Positions 9,391-20,593 of a DNA stretch of 64,000 nucleotides are shown here, piece after piece. The DNA lies in contig JAAYSZ010000029.1 in assembly GCA_012523895.1 (NCBI GenBank), positions 1 through 64,000 of the forward strand, read 5' to 3'. Source of the stretch: Erysipelotrichaceae bacterium (GTDB lineage: Bacteria > Bacillota_I > Bacilli_A > Erysipelotrichales > Erysipelotrichaceae). The notes under the pieces were generated by a model. That model was not told the origin of the DNA. It was given only the letters and a program-made list of their open reading frames with translations, and did no database searches. Both the position numbers and the translations under genes were made by a program. The number at the start of each line of letters is the position of its first letter. Positions within the stretch are counted from its first letter, which is position 1.

Positions 9391-9525
9391 ATGAAAAGAA
9401 CATATCAACCAAGCAAAAGAAAACGCCAAAAGACTCACGGTTTTAGAGCACGTATGGCAACAGTAGGTGGCCGTAGGGTACTAGCTAGACGTCGTGCAAA
9501 AGGAAGAAAGGTTTTGTCGGCTTAA
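9391..9525 (+). CDS. rpmH: 50S ribosomal protein L34
   Basis: The 44-aa product [20 protein letters not shown]... with an [17 protein letters not shown] tail is a typical L34, highly basic and built into the 50S subunit. The start is set by GGAGGTG upstream of the ATG at 9391; a longer frame from 9334 is not credible because it runs through the promoter. It is the first gene of rpmH-rnpA-yidC-jag. A hairpin with a T tract follows the stop, so rnpA is probably expressed at a lower level than L34. Confidence 0.98.
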   Translation: MKRTYQPSKRKRQKTHGFRARMATVGGRRVLARRRAKGRKVLSA

Positions 9526-9549
9526 GGTCACCTATGAGGTGGCTTTTTT
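9526..9549 (+). terminator. Attenuating terminator between rpmH and rnpA
   Basis: The stem GTCACCT / AGGTGGC (one G-T wobble) with a three-base loop is followed by six T. It ends only 9 nt before the rnpA ATG, and the only Shine-Dalgarno-like AGGTGG near rnpA is in its right arm. Confidence 0.7.
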
Positions 9550-9558
9550 AATAAAATT

Positions 9559-9891
9559 ATGAAAGCAAAATATAGAATCAAAAAAAATGAAGAGTTTCAA
9601 AAAATTATTAGTAAAAAAAAATCAAAAGCTAATAAAACTTTTATAATTTATTTTTCTAACAAAGCATTAGATTATGCTAGAGTAGGAATATCTGTAGGAA
9701 AAAAATTAGGTAACGCTGTAGAAAGAAATCTATATAAAAGAAGATTAAGAATGATGATTCAAGAAATATTTAATCATGATACCTATCCTTATGATATTAT
9801 TATTATCGTTAGAAATAACTTCATTAAGCAATCATACAAGGAGAATAAAAATTCCTTGGAAAATATGCTTAAAACTAGTACAATAAAATAA
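9559..9891 (+). CDS. rnpA: Ribonuclease P protein component
   Basis: The 110-aa basic protein binds the RNase P RNA and helps cleave the 5' leader of pre-tRNAs. The signature RNR region reads AVERNLYKRRLRMMIQE (about residues 53-70), and VGISVGKKLGNAVERN is the conserved core. The ATG at 9559 is the only sensible start. It has no separate ribosome binding site; the nearest AGGTGG is 15 nt upstream within a terminator stem. This arrangement suggests low or conditional translation. Confidence 0.95.
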   Translation: MKAKYRIKKNEEFQKIISKKKSKANKTFIIYFSNKALDYARVGISVGKKLGNAVERNLYKRRLRMMIQEIFNHDTYPYDIIIIVRNNFIKQSYKENKNSLENMLKTSTIK

Positions 9892-9912
9892 CATGTTAAA
9901 TAGGAGAATATT

Positions 9913-10791
9913 ATGAAATCACGCAATAAAAAATTAATAATGCTACTAATAGTAGTTGCTGCCCTATTTTTAATTACAGGATGTAAAGCACCTACTGATG
10001 AAGCTGGAAAAATAATAATGATTATGCCTGACACAACATTTAAAGAAATATTTGCTAATGAAAGTTGGTTCAGTGCTCTATTTGTTTTCCCACTATCTAA
10101 AGCAATTAACTTGCTTGCACCTAAAATAGGTGTTGCTGCTTCAATTGCTGTTGTAACTATTCTTGTAAATGGTATTACTCTTGCCCTTACAATGAAGTCA
10201 AATGTTCAAACACAAAAAATACAAATGTTACAACCAGAAATGGATAAAATAAATAAAAAATATGAAGGAAAAACTGATGAAGCTTCTACTATGAGAAAAG
10301 CTCAAGAAATTCAAGCTTTATATACTAAACATGATATAAATCCTTTTGGAACAATTCTGGTAATGTTTGTTCAGTTCCCTATCATATTCGCAATGTTTCA
10401 AGCAGTACAAAGAACTCAAGCAGTCGCAACTGGTACATTTATGGGACTAAGTTTAGAACAATCACCTTGGAATGGAATTAAAGCTGGTCAATATCTATAT
10501 ATAGTTATATTTATAGTAATGTTGATAACTCAAATGGCTTCAATGTTTCTTCCACAATTCTTAGCAAAACAAAAAGCTAAAAAAGAAGCTGAAGAAAGAT
10601 TTAAAAAACCTCAAGAAGTAAATAATCCTAATCAAAATATGATGTATTATATGTTAATACCTATCCTTATATTATCTGTAACATGGCCTGCAGCTATGAC
10701 TATTTACTGGACTATTAACTCTATAGTTAATATTGCTAAAACATTAATAGTACAATTAGTAATTTCAAAATCAGATTTGGGGGGTAAATAA
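9913..10791 (+). CDS. yidC: Membrane protein insertase YidC/OxaA (SpoIIIJ type), lipoprotein
   Basis: Inserts and folds membrane proteins, alone or with SecYEG. The 292-aa protein begins with a lipoprotein signal peptide; its lipobox LITGC places the lipid-bearing cysteine near residue 24. Five membrane segments follow, with the cytoplasmic hairpin rich in Lys/Glu (KQKAKKEAEERFKKPQE) between two of them, as in Gram-positive YidC1 proteins. The order rnpA-yidC-jag is conserved across Bacillota. The last base of its stop codon overlaps the jag start (TAATG). Confidence 0.96.
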   Translation: MKSRNKKLIMLLIVVAALFLITGCKAPTDEAGKIIMIMPDTTFKEIFANESWFSALFVFPLSKAINLLAPKIGVAASIAVVTILVNGITLALTMKSNVQTQKIQMLQPEMDKINKKYEGKTDEASTMRKAQEIQALYTKHDINPFGTILVMFVQFPIIFAMFQAVQRTQAVATGTFMGLSLEQSPWNGIKAGQYLYIVIFIVMLITQMASMFLPQFLAKQKAKKEAEERFKKPQEVNNPNQNMMYYMLIPILILSVTWPAAMTIYWTINSIVNIAKTLIVQLVISKSDLGGK

Positions 10792-11402
10792 TGGATGTAT
10801 ATACAGCTAAAAATTTAAATGATGCATTAGATCAAGCAATTAAAGATAAAAATACAACTTTAGAAGAACTAACTTACAATGTTATAGAAGAAAAAAAAGG
10901 TATATTAGGTATAGGAAATTCAATAACAATTGAAGCTTATACAATGGATGATGTAAAAGAATTCTTATTTGATTATCTAGGAGAATTCTTCACTGGAATT
11001 AATATAGATATATCTGTAGAAATTTCTACAATAGAAAATGGATTTAAGATTGTTTTAGATGCTAACAACAACGCAAAATTAATAGGGCGTAACGGAAGAA
11101 CATTACATGCAATTAATACAGTTGTTAGAGGTGCAGTAAATAGTAAATATAAAAGAAAATTTTATATCTTAATTGATATTAATAACTATAAAGAAAATAG
11201 ATATCGTAAAGTAAAAGCTATGGCTATTAGATTAGCTAAAAATGTTAGACGAACAAAAGTTGATGCAACATTAGATCCACTTCCTAATGATGAAAGAAAA
11301 ATTATTCATCAAACACTTTCTAATTTTGAAAATGTTAAAACTGAAAGTGAAGGAGAAGGAAGAAATAGAAGATTAATTATTAAATATGATGATAAAGAGT
11401 AA
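10791..11402 (+). CDS. jag: RNA-binding protein Jag/KhpB
   Basis: The 203-aa product has three parts. The Jag-N domain is at residues 1-50, with the KKGILGIG motif. A KH domain is at about 70-130, with NAKLIGRNGRTLHAIN as its GxxG loop. An R3H domain is at about 140-203, with RKVKAMAIRLAKNV and the histidine in RKIIHQTL. KhpB pairs with KhpA in known species and affects RNA fate and cell division or elongation. It is coupled to yidC by a 1-nt stop/start overlap and is followed by a strong terminator. Confidence 0.95.
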   Translation: MDVYTAKNLNDALDQAIKDKNTTLEELTYNVIEEKKGILGIGNSITIEAYTMDDVKEFLFDYLGEFFTGINIDISVEISTIENGFKIVLDANNNAKLIGRNGRTLHAINTVVRGAVNSKYKRKFYILIDINNYKENRYRKVKAMAIRLAKNVRRTKVDATLDPLPNDERKIIHQTLSNFENVKTESEGEGRNRRLIIKYDDKE

Positions 11403-11426
11403 ATATTAAAAATTTACTCTTTTTTT
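11396..11426 (+). terminator. Terminator of the rpmH-jag operon
   Basis: Perfect 9-bp arms AGAGTAAAT and ATTTACTCT are followed by six further T, overlapping the jag stop codon. Confidence 0.8.
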
Positions 11427-11452
11427 ACATTTATTTTTTGTTATAATTTTTT

Positions 11453-11820
11453 TTATCCACAATATTTGTTTGTTTTTAAAAAAACGAAATAAATATTAAA
11501 AATTTTATTAACAATTAATCCACATCTATAAAAATATAGTTATCCACATATGTTGATTATTGTTTAAAACTATTAAAAACCTTTTATTTATAAGGTTTTT
11601 TTAATGTTAATAACTAAGTTTTACACAATCTCTTTTTGTAAGTTATTAATATTTCCACAATTTTTATATATGTAGAAAAACTTACAACAATTTTTCCACA
11701 AATAAAAGATGTGGAAAGTTGTGGAAAACTCTATATTATTTGATAGCTAAAAGATTTTACTTGAATTTTACAATGTGGATAAATTTTTTTTATACTTTTT
11801 TCAGTGGAAATTGTGGATAA
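11453..11820. other. oriC: Chromosomal origin of replication (oriC), DnaA box cluster
   Basis: This gene-free stretch carries perfect TTATCCACA boxes at 11453-11461 and 11540-11548, and perfect inverted boxes TGTGGATAA at 11774-11782 and 11812-11820. One-mismatch boxes are TAATCCACA (11516-11524), TTTTCCACA (11692-11700) and TGTGGAAAA (11720-11728); TGTGGAAAG (11710-11718) is weaker. Runs of A/T lie between them. The position directly upstream of dnaA fits a Bacillus-type bipartite origin, with the second part between dnaA and dnaN. Confidence 0.9.
11767..11796 (+). promoter_or_regulatory. dnaA promoter overlapped by DnaA boxes
   Basis: TTTACA (11767-11772), an 18-bp spacer and TATACT (11791-11796). 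A perfect DnaA box (11774-11782) lies inside the spacer and another (11812-11820) just after the expected start site, so DnaA autorepression is likely. Confidence 0.6.
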
Positions 11821-11866
11821 ATATGCTTATTATATTAATACACACTTTGTTTTTAAAAGGAGATTT

Positions 11867-13237
11867 ATGACTAACGACAGTTTTTATCTAAAAAATATAT
11901 GGGAAAATACAATTTCATCAATTAAAAATTCTAATAAAATAGATACTGGTATTGTTGATGCTTTTTTTAGTGATGCAAAAATTTATGAAGCAAATGATAA
12001 AAAAGTAATATTATTAACAGAAAATATTATTAAAAAATCTTTATTAGATAATGAAAAAGATATTATAAAAGCATTTCTTCAAGAATCATTTAATACTGAT
12101 AAAGATTTTGTACTAGAAATATATATTGAAGAACAATTTAAAGCGGATAAATTAGGAGATACTATTGAATTACCAATAATAAAAGAATTTGATGGACAAA
12201 CAATTATGCCACATATGACATTTGATAATTTTGTTGTGGGTAGTTGTAATAAAGAAAGTCATGTTGCAGCTCTTGCATGTGCTTATGATCCAGGTAAATT
12301 ATTTAATCCCTTATTTATCTATGGAAATTCTGGTTTAGGTAAAACACATTTATTATGTTCTATTGGTAATTATGTAAGAAAAAATGATCCTACTAAAAGA
12401 GTATATTATACAGATACATTAAAATTCGTAGAAAAAGTATCTGACAGTATAAAAGATGGAAGTATTGATTCTTTTAAAAAGTTCATGTACACAGTTGATG
12501 TATTTTTAATTGATGATATTCAATTATTAGCTAATAAGGAAAAATCACATGAAGTTTTCTTTACTATTTTTAATGAACTTGTGAATAATAGAAAACAAAT
12601 ATGTATAGCTTCTGATAGACTTCCACAAGAATTAAAAGGAATCGAAAGTAGATTAATAAGTAGATTTAATTCTGGTTTATCTGTAAGTGTTGATTCACCT
12701 GAATTTGAAACATCTTTAGATATATTAAAAATGAAGTTAAAAAATTCTAGTTTAGACTTAAATATAAACAGTTTTGATGATGAAGCTTTAGCTTTTATTG
12801 CATCTAACTTTAGTAAGGATGTTAGAAGTTTAGAAGGAGCTTTAACTAGAGTAATATTTTTGTCTATTCAAAGTAAAGAAGGATCAAGAATTGACTTAGA
12901 TTTTGTAAGTAATGCATTAAAAGGTCAAACAGTTGTTTCTGATAAATCAGGTTTAAGTCCTAAAAAGATTATTAAATATGTTGCTGATTATTATAATTTA
13001 ACAAGACAACAAATAACCAGTAAGACAAGAACAAGAAATATTGCAATGGCAAGACATATAGCAATTTATCTATGTAGAAAATTATTAGATTTACCATATG
13101 CTAAAATTGGTGATGAATTTGGTGGAAGAGATCATTCAACAATTATAAGTGCTTGTGAAAAAGTAGAAAAACAAATAGAAGTAAATAAAGCTTATAAAAA
13201 AGCTGTAAAAGAATTAGAAACTATGATTAAGTCATAA
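11867..13237 (+). CDS. dnaA: Chromosomal replication initiator protein DnaA
   Basis: ATP-dependent initiator of 456 aa that binds DnaA boxes and opens the origin. Domain I is at about 1-80. The AAA+ core has Walker A GNSGLGKTH near residue 155 and Walker B VFLIDDIQ. The C-terminal helix-turn-helix holds the DnaA signature GGRDHSTIISACEKVE. The ATG at 11867 is chosen because AAAAGGAGATTT precedes it; a longer frame from a GTG at 11804 would put a DnaA box inside the coding region and has no ribosome site. It is followed by dnaN after 150 bp that look like the unwinding part of the origin. Confidence 0.97.
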   Translation: MTNDSFYLKNIWENTISSIKNSNKIDTGIVDAFFSDAKIYEANDKKVILLTENIIKKSLLDNEKDIIKAFLQESFNTDKDFVLEIYIEEQFKADKLGDTIELPIIKEFDGQTIMPHMTFDNFVVGSCNKESHVAALACAYDPGKLFNPLFIYGNSGLGKTHLLCSIGNYVRKNDPTKRVYYTDTLKFVEKVSDSIKDGSIDSFKKFMYTVDVFLIDDIQLLANKEKSHEVFFTIFNELVNNRKQICIASDRLPQELKGIESRLISRFNSGLSVSVDSPEFETSLDILKMKLKNSSLDLNINSFDDEALAFIASNFSKDVRSLEGALTRVIFLSIQSKEGSRIDLDFVSNALKGQTVVSDKSGLSPKKIIKYVADYYNLTRQQITSKTRTRNIAMARHIAIYLCRKLLDLPYAKIGDEFGGRDHSTIISACEKVEKQIEVNKAYKKAVKELETMIKS

Positions 13238-13324
13238 GTTGTCAACAATTTTATAAACTTTAAATTAACAATCATTAATGTTAAAATTATCGTAGTATTA
13301 TAAGGGTTTTGTGAGTTTCCCACA

Positions 13325-13349
13325 ATATCCACATTACTAATAGTATTAA
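13325..13349 (+). other. Candidate DnaA box plus DnaA-trio (origin unwinding element)
   Basis: ATATCCACA (13325-13333, one mismatch to the DnaA box) is followed, after one base, by five consecutive TAN triplets: TAC TAA TAG TAT TAA (13335-13349). A pure A/T stretch comes next. This matches the order described for Bacillus origins: box, trinucleotide array, unwinding region. Confidence 0.55.
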
Positions 13350-13387
13350 GATTATTTAAATAAATATATATAAAGGGAGAAGATTTC

Positions 13388-14512
13388 ATGAATTTTAAAA
13401 TATCAAAAAGTGTTCTATATGATTCTTTACAATTAGTATCAAAAGCTATTTCTAGCAATTCACCTTTACCTGCATTATCAGGAGTAAAGATTGATGTAGA
13501 AAAAGATAAATTAGTACTTACAGGAAGTGATGCTAAAGTAAGTATTAAGAAAATATTAGATAACGAAAAATATGAAGATTTAAATTTAGTAGTTATTGAA
13601 GAAGGAAGTATTGTTATTGAAGCTAGATATTTATTAGAAATTGTAAGAAAGATAGATTCAAATGAAATAAGTTTTGAAATTATTGATGGATCATTAATAA
13701 AAATTGTAGGTAGACAAACTGAATATAAAATAAACGGAATGAGAAGTTTGGATTATCCTGCAATTGATTTTAGTAAGCCAAATCAAATATTTACTATTGA
13801 TTCATCATTATTATTAAAAATTATAAATCAGACAGCATTTGCGACTAGTGATAGAGAATTAAGACCTGTTTTGACAGGAGTAAACTTTTTAATAAAAGAT
13901 GGAGTATTAGAATGTGTTGCAACAGACAGTTATAGATTAGCGAAAAAGATAGTTAATGTAGATACTGATTTAAACATAAATATAACTATTCCTTCAAAGA
14001 GTTTATTAGAAGTTGCAAGAGCAATAGAATCTGATGAATTAATAACTGTTGCTTTAAGTGATAAAAAAGCTCAATTTTATATTGGAAGCACATTAATTCA
14101 AACAAATTTAATAGATGGAGAATATCCTGAAACAAAAAGATTAATACCAACAACATTTGAACATATTTTAACTGTTGATGCTAGAGAAATAGTTAATGCT
14201 ATAGATAGAGCGGTATTTATTAAAAATGAGGGTGTATCTATTATTAAATTAACTTTAAGTCAAGAAGAAGCAGTTATTTCAAGTAAATCTCAAGAAGTAG
14301 GTTCTTTAGAAGAAGTTTTAAATATAGATAGTTATGAAGGAAGTGAATTTAATATAAGTTTTAGTGGAAACTATATGTTAGATGCAATTAGATATTTAGG
14401 TGCTACTAAAATAAGAATTAAATTTGCTGGAGAAATGAAACCTTTTATCATAGATAATGAAGAAGATTCATCTATTTTACAACTAGTTTTACCTGTAAGA
14501 ACTTATAATTAA
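13388..14512 (+). CDS. dnaN: DNA polymerase III beta sliding clamp
   Basis: The 374-aa ring subunit tethers the replicase to DNA. Three tandem clamp domains of about 120 residues can be followed. Family hallmarks include the N-terminal MNFKISKSVLYDSLQLVSKA, the ATDSYRLAKK segment, and the C-terminal ending LQLVLPVRTY typical of the peptide-binding cleft. AAAGGGAGAAGATTTC lies before the ATG. It follows dnaA in the classical dnaA-dnaN order. Confidence 0.97.
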   Translation: MNFKISKSVLYDSLQLVSKAISSNSPLPALSGVKIDVEKDKLVLTGSDAKVSIKKILDNEKYEDLNLVVIEEGSIVIEARYLLEIVRKIDSNEISFEIIDGSLIKIVGRQTEYKINGMRSLDYPAIDFSKPNQIFTIDSSLLLKIINQTAFATSDRELRPVLTGVNFLIKDGVLECVATDSYRLAKKIVNVDTDLNINITIPSKSLLEVARAIESDELITVALSDKKAQFYIGSTLIQTNLIDGEYPETKRLIPTTFEHILTVDAREIVNAIDRAVFIKNEGVSIIKLTLSQEEAVISSKSQEVGSLEEVLNIDSYEGSEFNISFSGNYMLDAIRYLGATKIRIKFAGEMKPFIIDNEEDSSILQLVLPVRTYN

Positions 14513-14564
14513 TAATTTAAAAAAAACTTATTAAATAAAGCTTTTTAAAGCTTTTATAACATTT

Positions 14565-14604
14565 AAAAAAACCCTTGAATATGATATAATATAAAGGGTT
14601 TTTT
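14565..14604 (+). terminator. Terminator after dnaN with a promoter element in its loop
   Basis: An 11-bp stem AAAAAACCCTT (14566-14576) / AAGGGTTTTTT (14594-14604) ends in the T tract. The loop contains TGATATAAT (14582-14590), an extended -10 that would start transcription at about the right arm, so the same bases probably end the dnaN transcript and start the yaaA-recF-gyrBA transcript. Confidence 0.6.
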
Positions 14605-14616
14605 AGTGGTGATAAA

Positions 14617-14816
14617 ATGACAAAGATTAATACCGATTATATAACTTTAGGACAACTATTAAAAATAGAAAATATAGTAGGTTCTGGAGGAGAAGTAAAA
14701 TTAATTATAAATTCATTAGATATATTAGTTAATGGAGTTAAAGAAAATAGAAGAGGTCGTAAATTATATCCAAATGATTTAATAGAAATTAATGGACAAA
14801 AATTTACTATTGAAAA

Positions 14817-14820
<4 letters not shown>
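14617..14820 (+). CDS. yaaA: S4-domain protein YaaA
   Basis: The 67-aa product is little more than an S4-like RNA-binding fold: ITLGQLLKIENIVGSGGEVK, then VNGVKENRRGRKLYPNDLIEI. It is always found between dnaN and recF in Bacillota, which makes the assignment safe although its function is not settled (a ribosome-linked role has been proposed). A weak GTGGTGAT precedes the ATG. Its TGA stop overlaps the recF ATG (ATGA). Confidence 0.92.
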
Positions 14821-17851
<3,031 letters not shown>

Positions 17852-17862
17852 GGAGTGTAAAA

Positions 17863-20334
17863 ATGAGTGAAAATTTTAATTCAGATAACTTCAATCATGG
17901 GAAAATACAAGAGATTGATTTAGCTAAAGAAGTTAGATCTTCGTTTTTAGACTACTCAATGTCAGTAATTGTTTCCCGTGCTTTACCAGATGTAAAAGAT
18001 GGTTTAAAACCAGTTCATAGAAGAATATTATATGCAATGAATGATTTAGGTATCGTTGCTGATAAACCACATAAAAAATCCGCAAGAATTGTCGGAGAAG
18101 TTATTGGTAAGTATCATCCTCATGGTGATGCTGCAGTATATGATGCAATGGTAAGAATGTCTCAAGACTTTAGTTATAGATATCCTTTAGTTGATGGACA
18201 TGGAAACTTTGGTTCTATCGATGGTGATGGAGCTGCACATATGCGTTATACAGAAGCTAGAATGTCTAAAATAGCTATGGAAATGCTTAGAGATATCAAT
18301 AAGGATACAGTTGATTTTCAAGATAACTATGATGGTGAAGAAAAAGAACCAACAGTATTACCATGTAAATTTCCTAATTTATTAGTTAATGGTTCTACAG
18401 GTATTGCAGTTGGTATGGCAACAAATGTTGCGCCACATAATTTAAGAGAAACAATAAATGCAACTATTGCAATTATTGATAATCCAGATATAGAAGTAAT
18501 TGATTTAATGGAAAATTATATCCAAGGACCAGATTTTCCTACAGGAGCTTATATTGTAGGAAGATCTGGAATTAAAAAAGCATTTGAAACTGGTAGAGGC
18601 TCTGTTGTAATGAGAGCTAAAGCAGATATAGATATATTAAGTAATGGTAAACCTAGAATTATTATTACTGAAATTCCTTATATGGTTAATAAATCTAAGG
18701 TTGTTGAAAAAATTGCTGAACTTGTAAGAGAAAAGATAATTGATGGAATTACTGACTTAAGAGATGAATCTAATATGCAAGGTATTAGAATTGTTATTGA
18801 ATGTAGAAAAGATATTCAAGCTGAAGTTATATTAAATCAATTATATAAATATACATCTCTTCAATCTTCATTTGGAGTTAATAATGTAATTTTAGTTAAT
18901 GGAACACCTAAACAATTAGGTCTTAAAGAAATATTAACTTATTATATTGAACATCAAATTGACATTATTGAAAGAAGGACTAGATTTGATTTAAAAAGAG
19001 CTAGTGATAGAAACCATATTTTAGAAGGTTTAATAATTGCGTTAGATAATATTGATGCTGTTATAACAATAATCAGAAATTCTAAAGATGTTAATGAAGC
19101 TTTAGAAGCATTACTTAGTAATTTTGGTTTAACTGAAACTCAAGCAAGAGCAATATTAGATATGCAATTTAGAAGACTAACTGGTTTAGAAAGACAAAAA
19201 ATTGTTGATGAGCATTTAGAGTTATTAAAAGTAATTGAAGATTTAAAAGATATTCTTGCTAATCATTCTAGAGTACTAGATATTATCAAAGAAGAATTAT
19301 TAGAAATATCTAGAAAATATGGTGATGATAGAAGATCAGAAATTATTGATGCAGATATCGACATGGAAGATGAAGATTTAATACCTGTAGAAGATATAGT
19401 TGTAACTATGACTATGAATGGATACATAAAACGATTAAATATTGATACATATAGAGTACAAAATCGTGGTGGTAGAGGTGTTATAGGAATGTCTATTCAT
19501 GAAGAAGATGTCATTGATGAAATGATTAGTATGTCTACTCATGATTACTTATTGTTATTTTCTAATTTTGGAAAAGTTTATAGAATTATGGGATATAATG
19601 TTCCTGTTTCTTCTAGAACTGGAAGAGGTATACCAGTTGTAAATTTAATTAACTTAGAAGAAAATGAAAATATTACAGCATTAGTTCCTATTGTAAGAGA
19701 AAATGAACAATATAAATATTTATTCTTTGTAACTAAAAAAGGTATTGTAAAACGTGTTACTGTTGATAATTTCTATAGAATTAATAAGAGTGGAAAGATT
19801 GCTATTAATATTGATGAAGGAGATGAATTATTTAAAGCTAAGATAACAACTGGTGATGATGAAATAATTCTTGGAGCATCAAATGGACAAGCAATTAGAT
19901 TCCATGAAAATAAAGTAAGATCTATGGGAAGAAATACTAGAGGTGTTAAAGGTATGGAACTAGGAGATGCTGAAATTATTGGAATCGCAACAAGTGATGA
20001 AGGTGATACAGTACTTTCTATAACTGAAAATGGTTATGGTAAAAAGACTAAATTTGAAGACTATAGATTAACTAATCGTGGTGGAAAAGGTGTTATATCA
20101 ATTAAAACCACAAAGAAAAATGGAAACTTAGTTTCTATGAGAGCTATAAATGAAGATGATGATTGTATGATAGTAACCGATCAAGGAATAGTTATAAGAA
20201 TATCTTCTGATCAAATACCTGTATTAAGTAGAAATACTCAAGGTGTTAGATTAATTAGGGTTGATGAAGAAGCTAAAGTTTCTAAAGTCGCAATAATTGA
20301 AAAAGAAGAAGATGAAGAGGAATCAAAAGAATAA
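17863..20334 (+). CDS. gyrA: DNA gyrase subunit A
   Basis: The 823-aa breakage-rejoining subunit carries the catalytic tyrosine Y129 in [12 protein letters not shown]. The quinolone-determining region [17 protein letters not shown] shows alanine where many species have serine (GDAAVY), seen also in naturally less susceptible groups. The C-terminal beta-pinwheel contains the GyrA box [11 protein letters not shown], which separates gyrase from topoisomerase IV ParC. A short acidic tail ([11 protein letters not shown]) ends the protein. A terminator follows. Confidence 0.97.
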   Translation: MSENFNSDNFNHGKIQEIDLAKEVRSSFLDYSMSVIVSRALPDVKDGLKPVHRRILYAMNDLGIVADKPHKKSARIVGEVIGKYHPHGDAAVYDAMVRMSQDFSYRYPLVDGHGNFGSIDGDGAAHMRYTEARMSKIAMEMLRDINKDTVDFQDNYDGEEKEPTVLPCKFPNLLVNGSTGIAVGMATNVAPHNLRETINATIAIIDNPDIEVIDLMENYIQGPDFPTGAYIVGRSGIKKAFETGRGSVVMRAKADIDILSNGKPRIIITEIPYMVNKSKVVEKIAELVREKIIDGITDLRDESNMQGIRIVIECRKDIQAEVILNQLYKYTSLQSSFGVNNVILVNGTPKQLGLKEILTYYIEHQIDIIERRTRFDLKRASDRNHILEGLIIALDNIDAVITIIRNSKDVNEALEALLSNFGLTETQARAILDMQFRRLTGLERQKIVDEHLELLKVIEDLKDILANHSRVLDIIKEELLEISRKYGDDRRSEIIDADIDMEDEDLIPVEDIVVTMTMNGYIKRLNIDTYRVQNRGGRGVIGMSIHEEDVIDEMISMSTHDYLLLFSNFGKVYRIMGYNVPVSSRTGRGIPVVNLINLEENENITALVPIVRENEQYKYLFFVTKKGIVKRVTVDNFYRINKSGKIAINIDEGDELFKAKITTGDDEIILGASNGQAIRFHENKVRSMGRNTRGVKGMELGDAEIIGIATSDEGDTVLSITENGYGKKTKFEDYRLTNRGGKGVISIKTTKKNGNLVSMRAINEDDDCMIVTDQGIVIRISSDQIPVLSRNTQGVRLIRVDEEAKVSKVAIIEKEEDEEESKE

Positions 20335-20337
20335 ACA

Positions 20338-20369
20338 TAGAGAGGTGGAAGTAAAAACCATCTCTTTTT
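20338..20369 (+). terminator. Terminator after gyrA
   Basis: AGAGAGGTGG pairs imperfectly with CCATCTCT, followed by five T. It ends the origin-proximal gene string. Confidence 0.6.
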
Positions 20370-20370
20370 A

Positions 20371-20398
20371 ATGCAAACGTTTTCTGTAATCGATTACA
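20371..20398. promoter_or_regulatory. Two adjacent LacI/CcpA-type operators
   Basis: TGCAAACGTTTTCT (20372-20385) fits the cre pattern TGNAANCGNTNNCA with one mismatch. It abuts TGTAATCGATTACA (20385-20398), a perfect 14-bp palindrome with the central CG usual for LacI-family operators. The second site overlaps a possible -35 (TTACAT) of a promoter with TGTTAAAAT at 20412-20420. A nearer promoter-like TTGATT...TATAAT is at 20522-20548. Confidence 0.5.
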
Positions 20399-20593
20399 TC
20401 AAAAAATCAAATGTTAAAATACGGTATAGCTATAAGGTTTTATTATATTATATTTAAAGAAAATTATTTTTATAAAATAAAAAACAATAAAAAATATTTT
20501 TTTAAAATATTAATAATTTAGTTGATTAATACTTGAATTTATTATAATATAAGGAAGGTGAAAGTTCATTTATTCACAAATAGGAGGGAAAGT

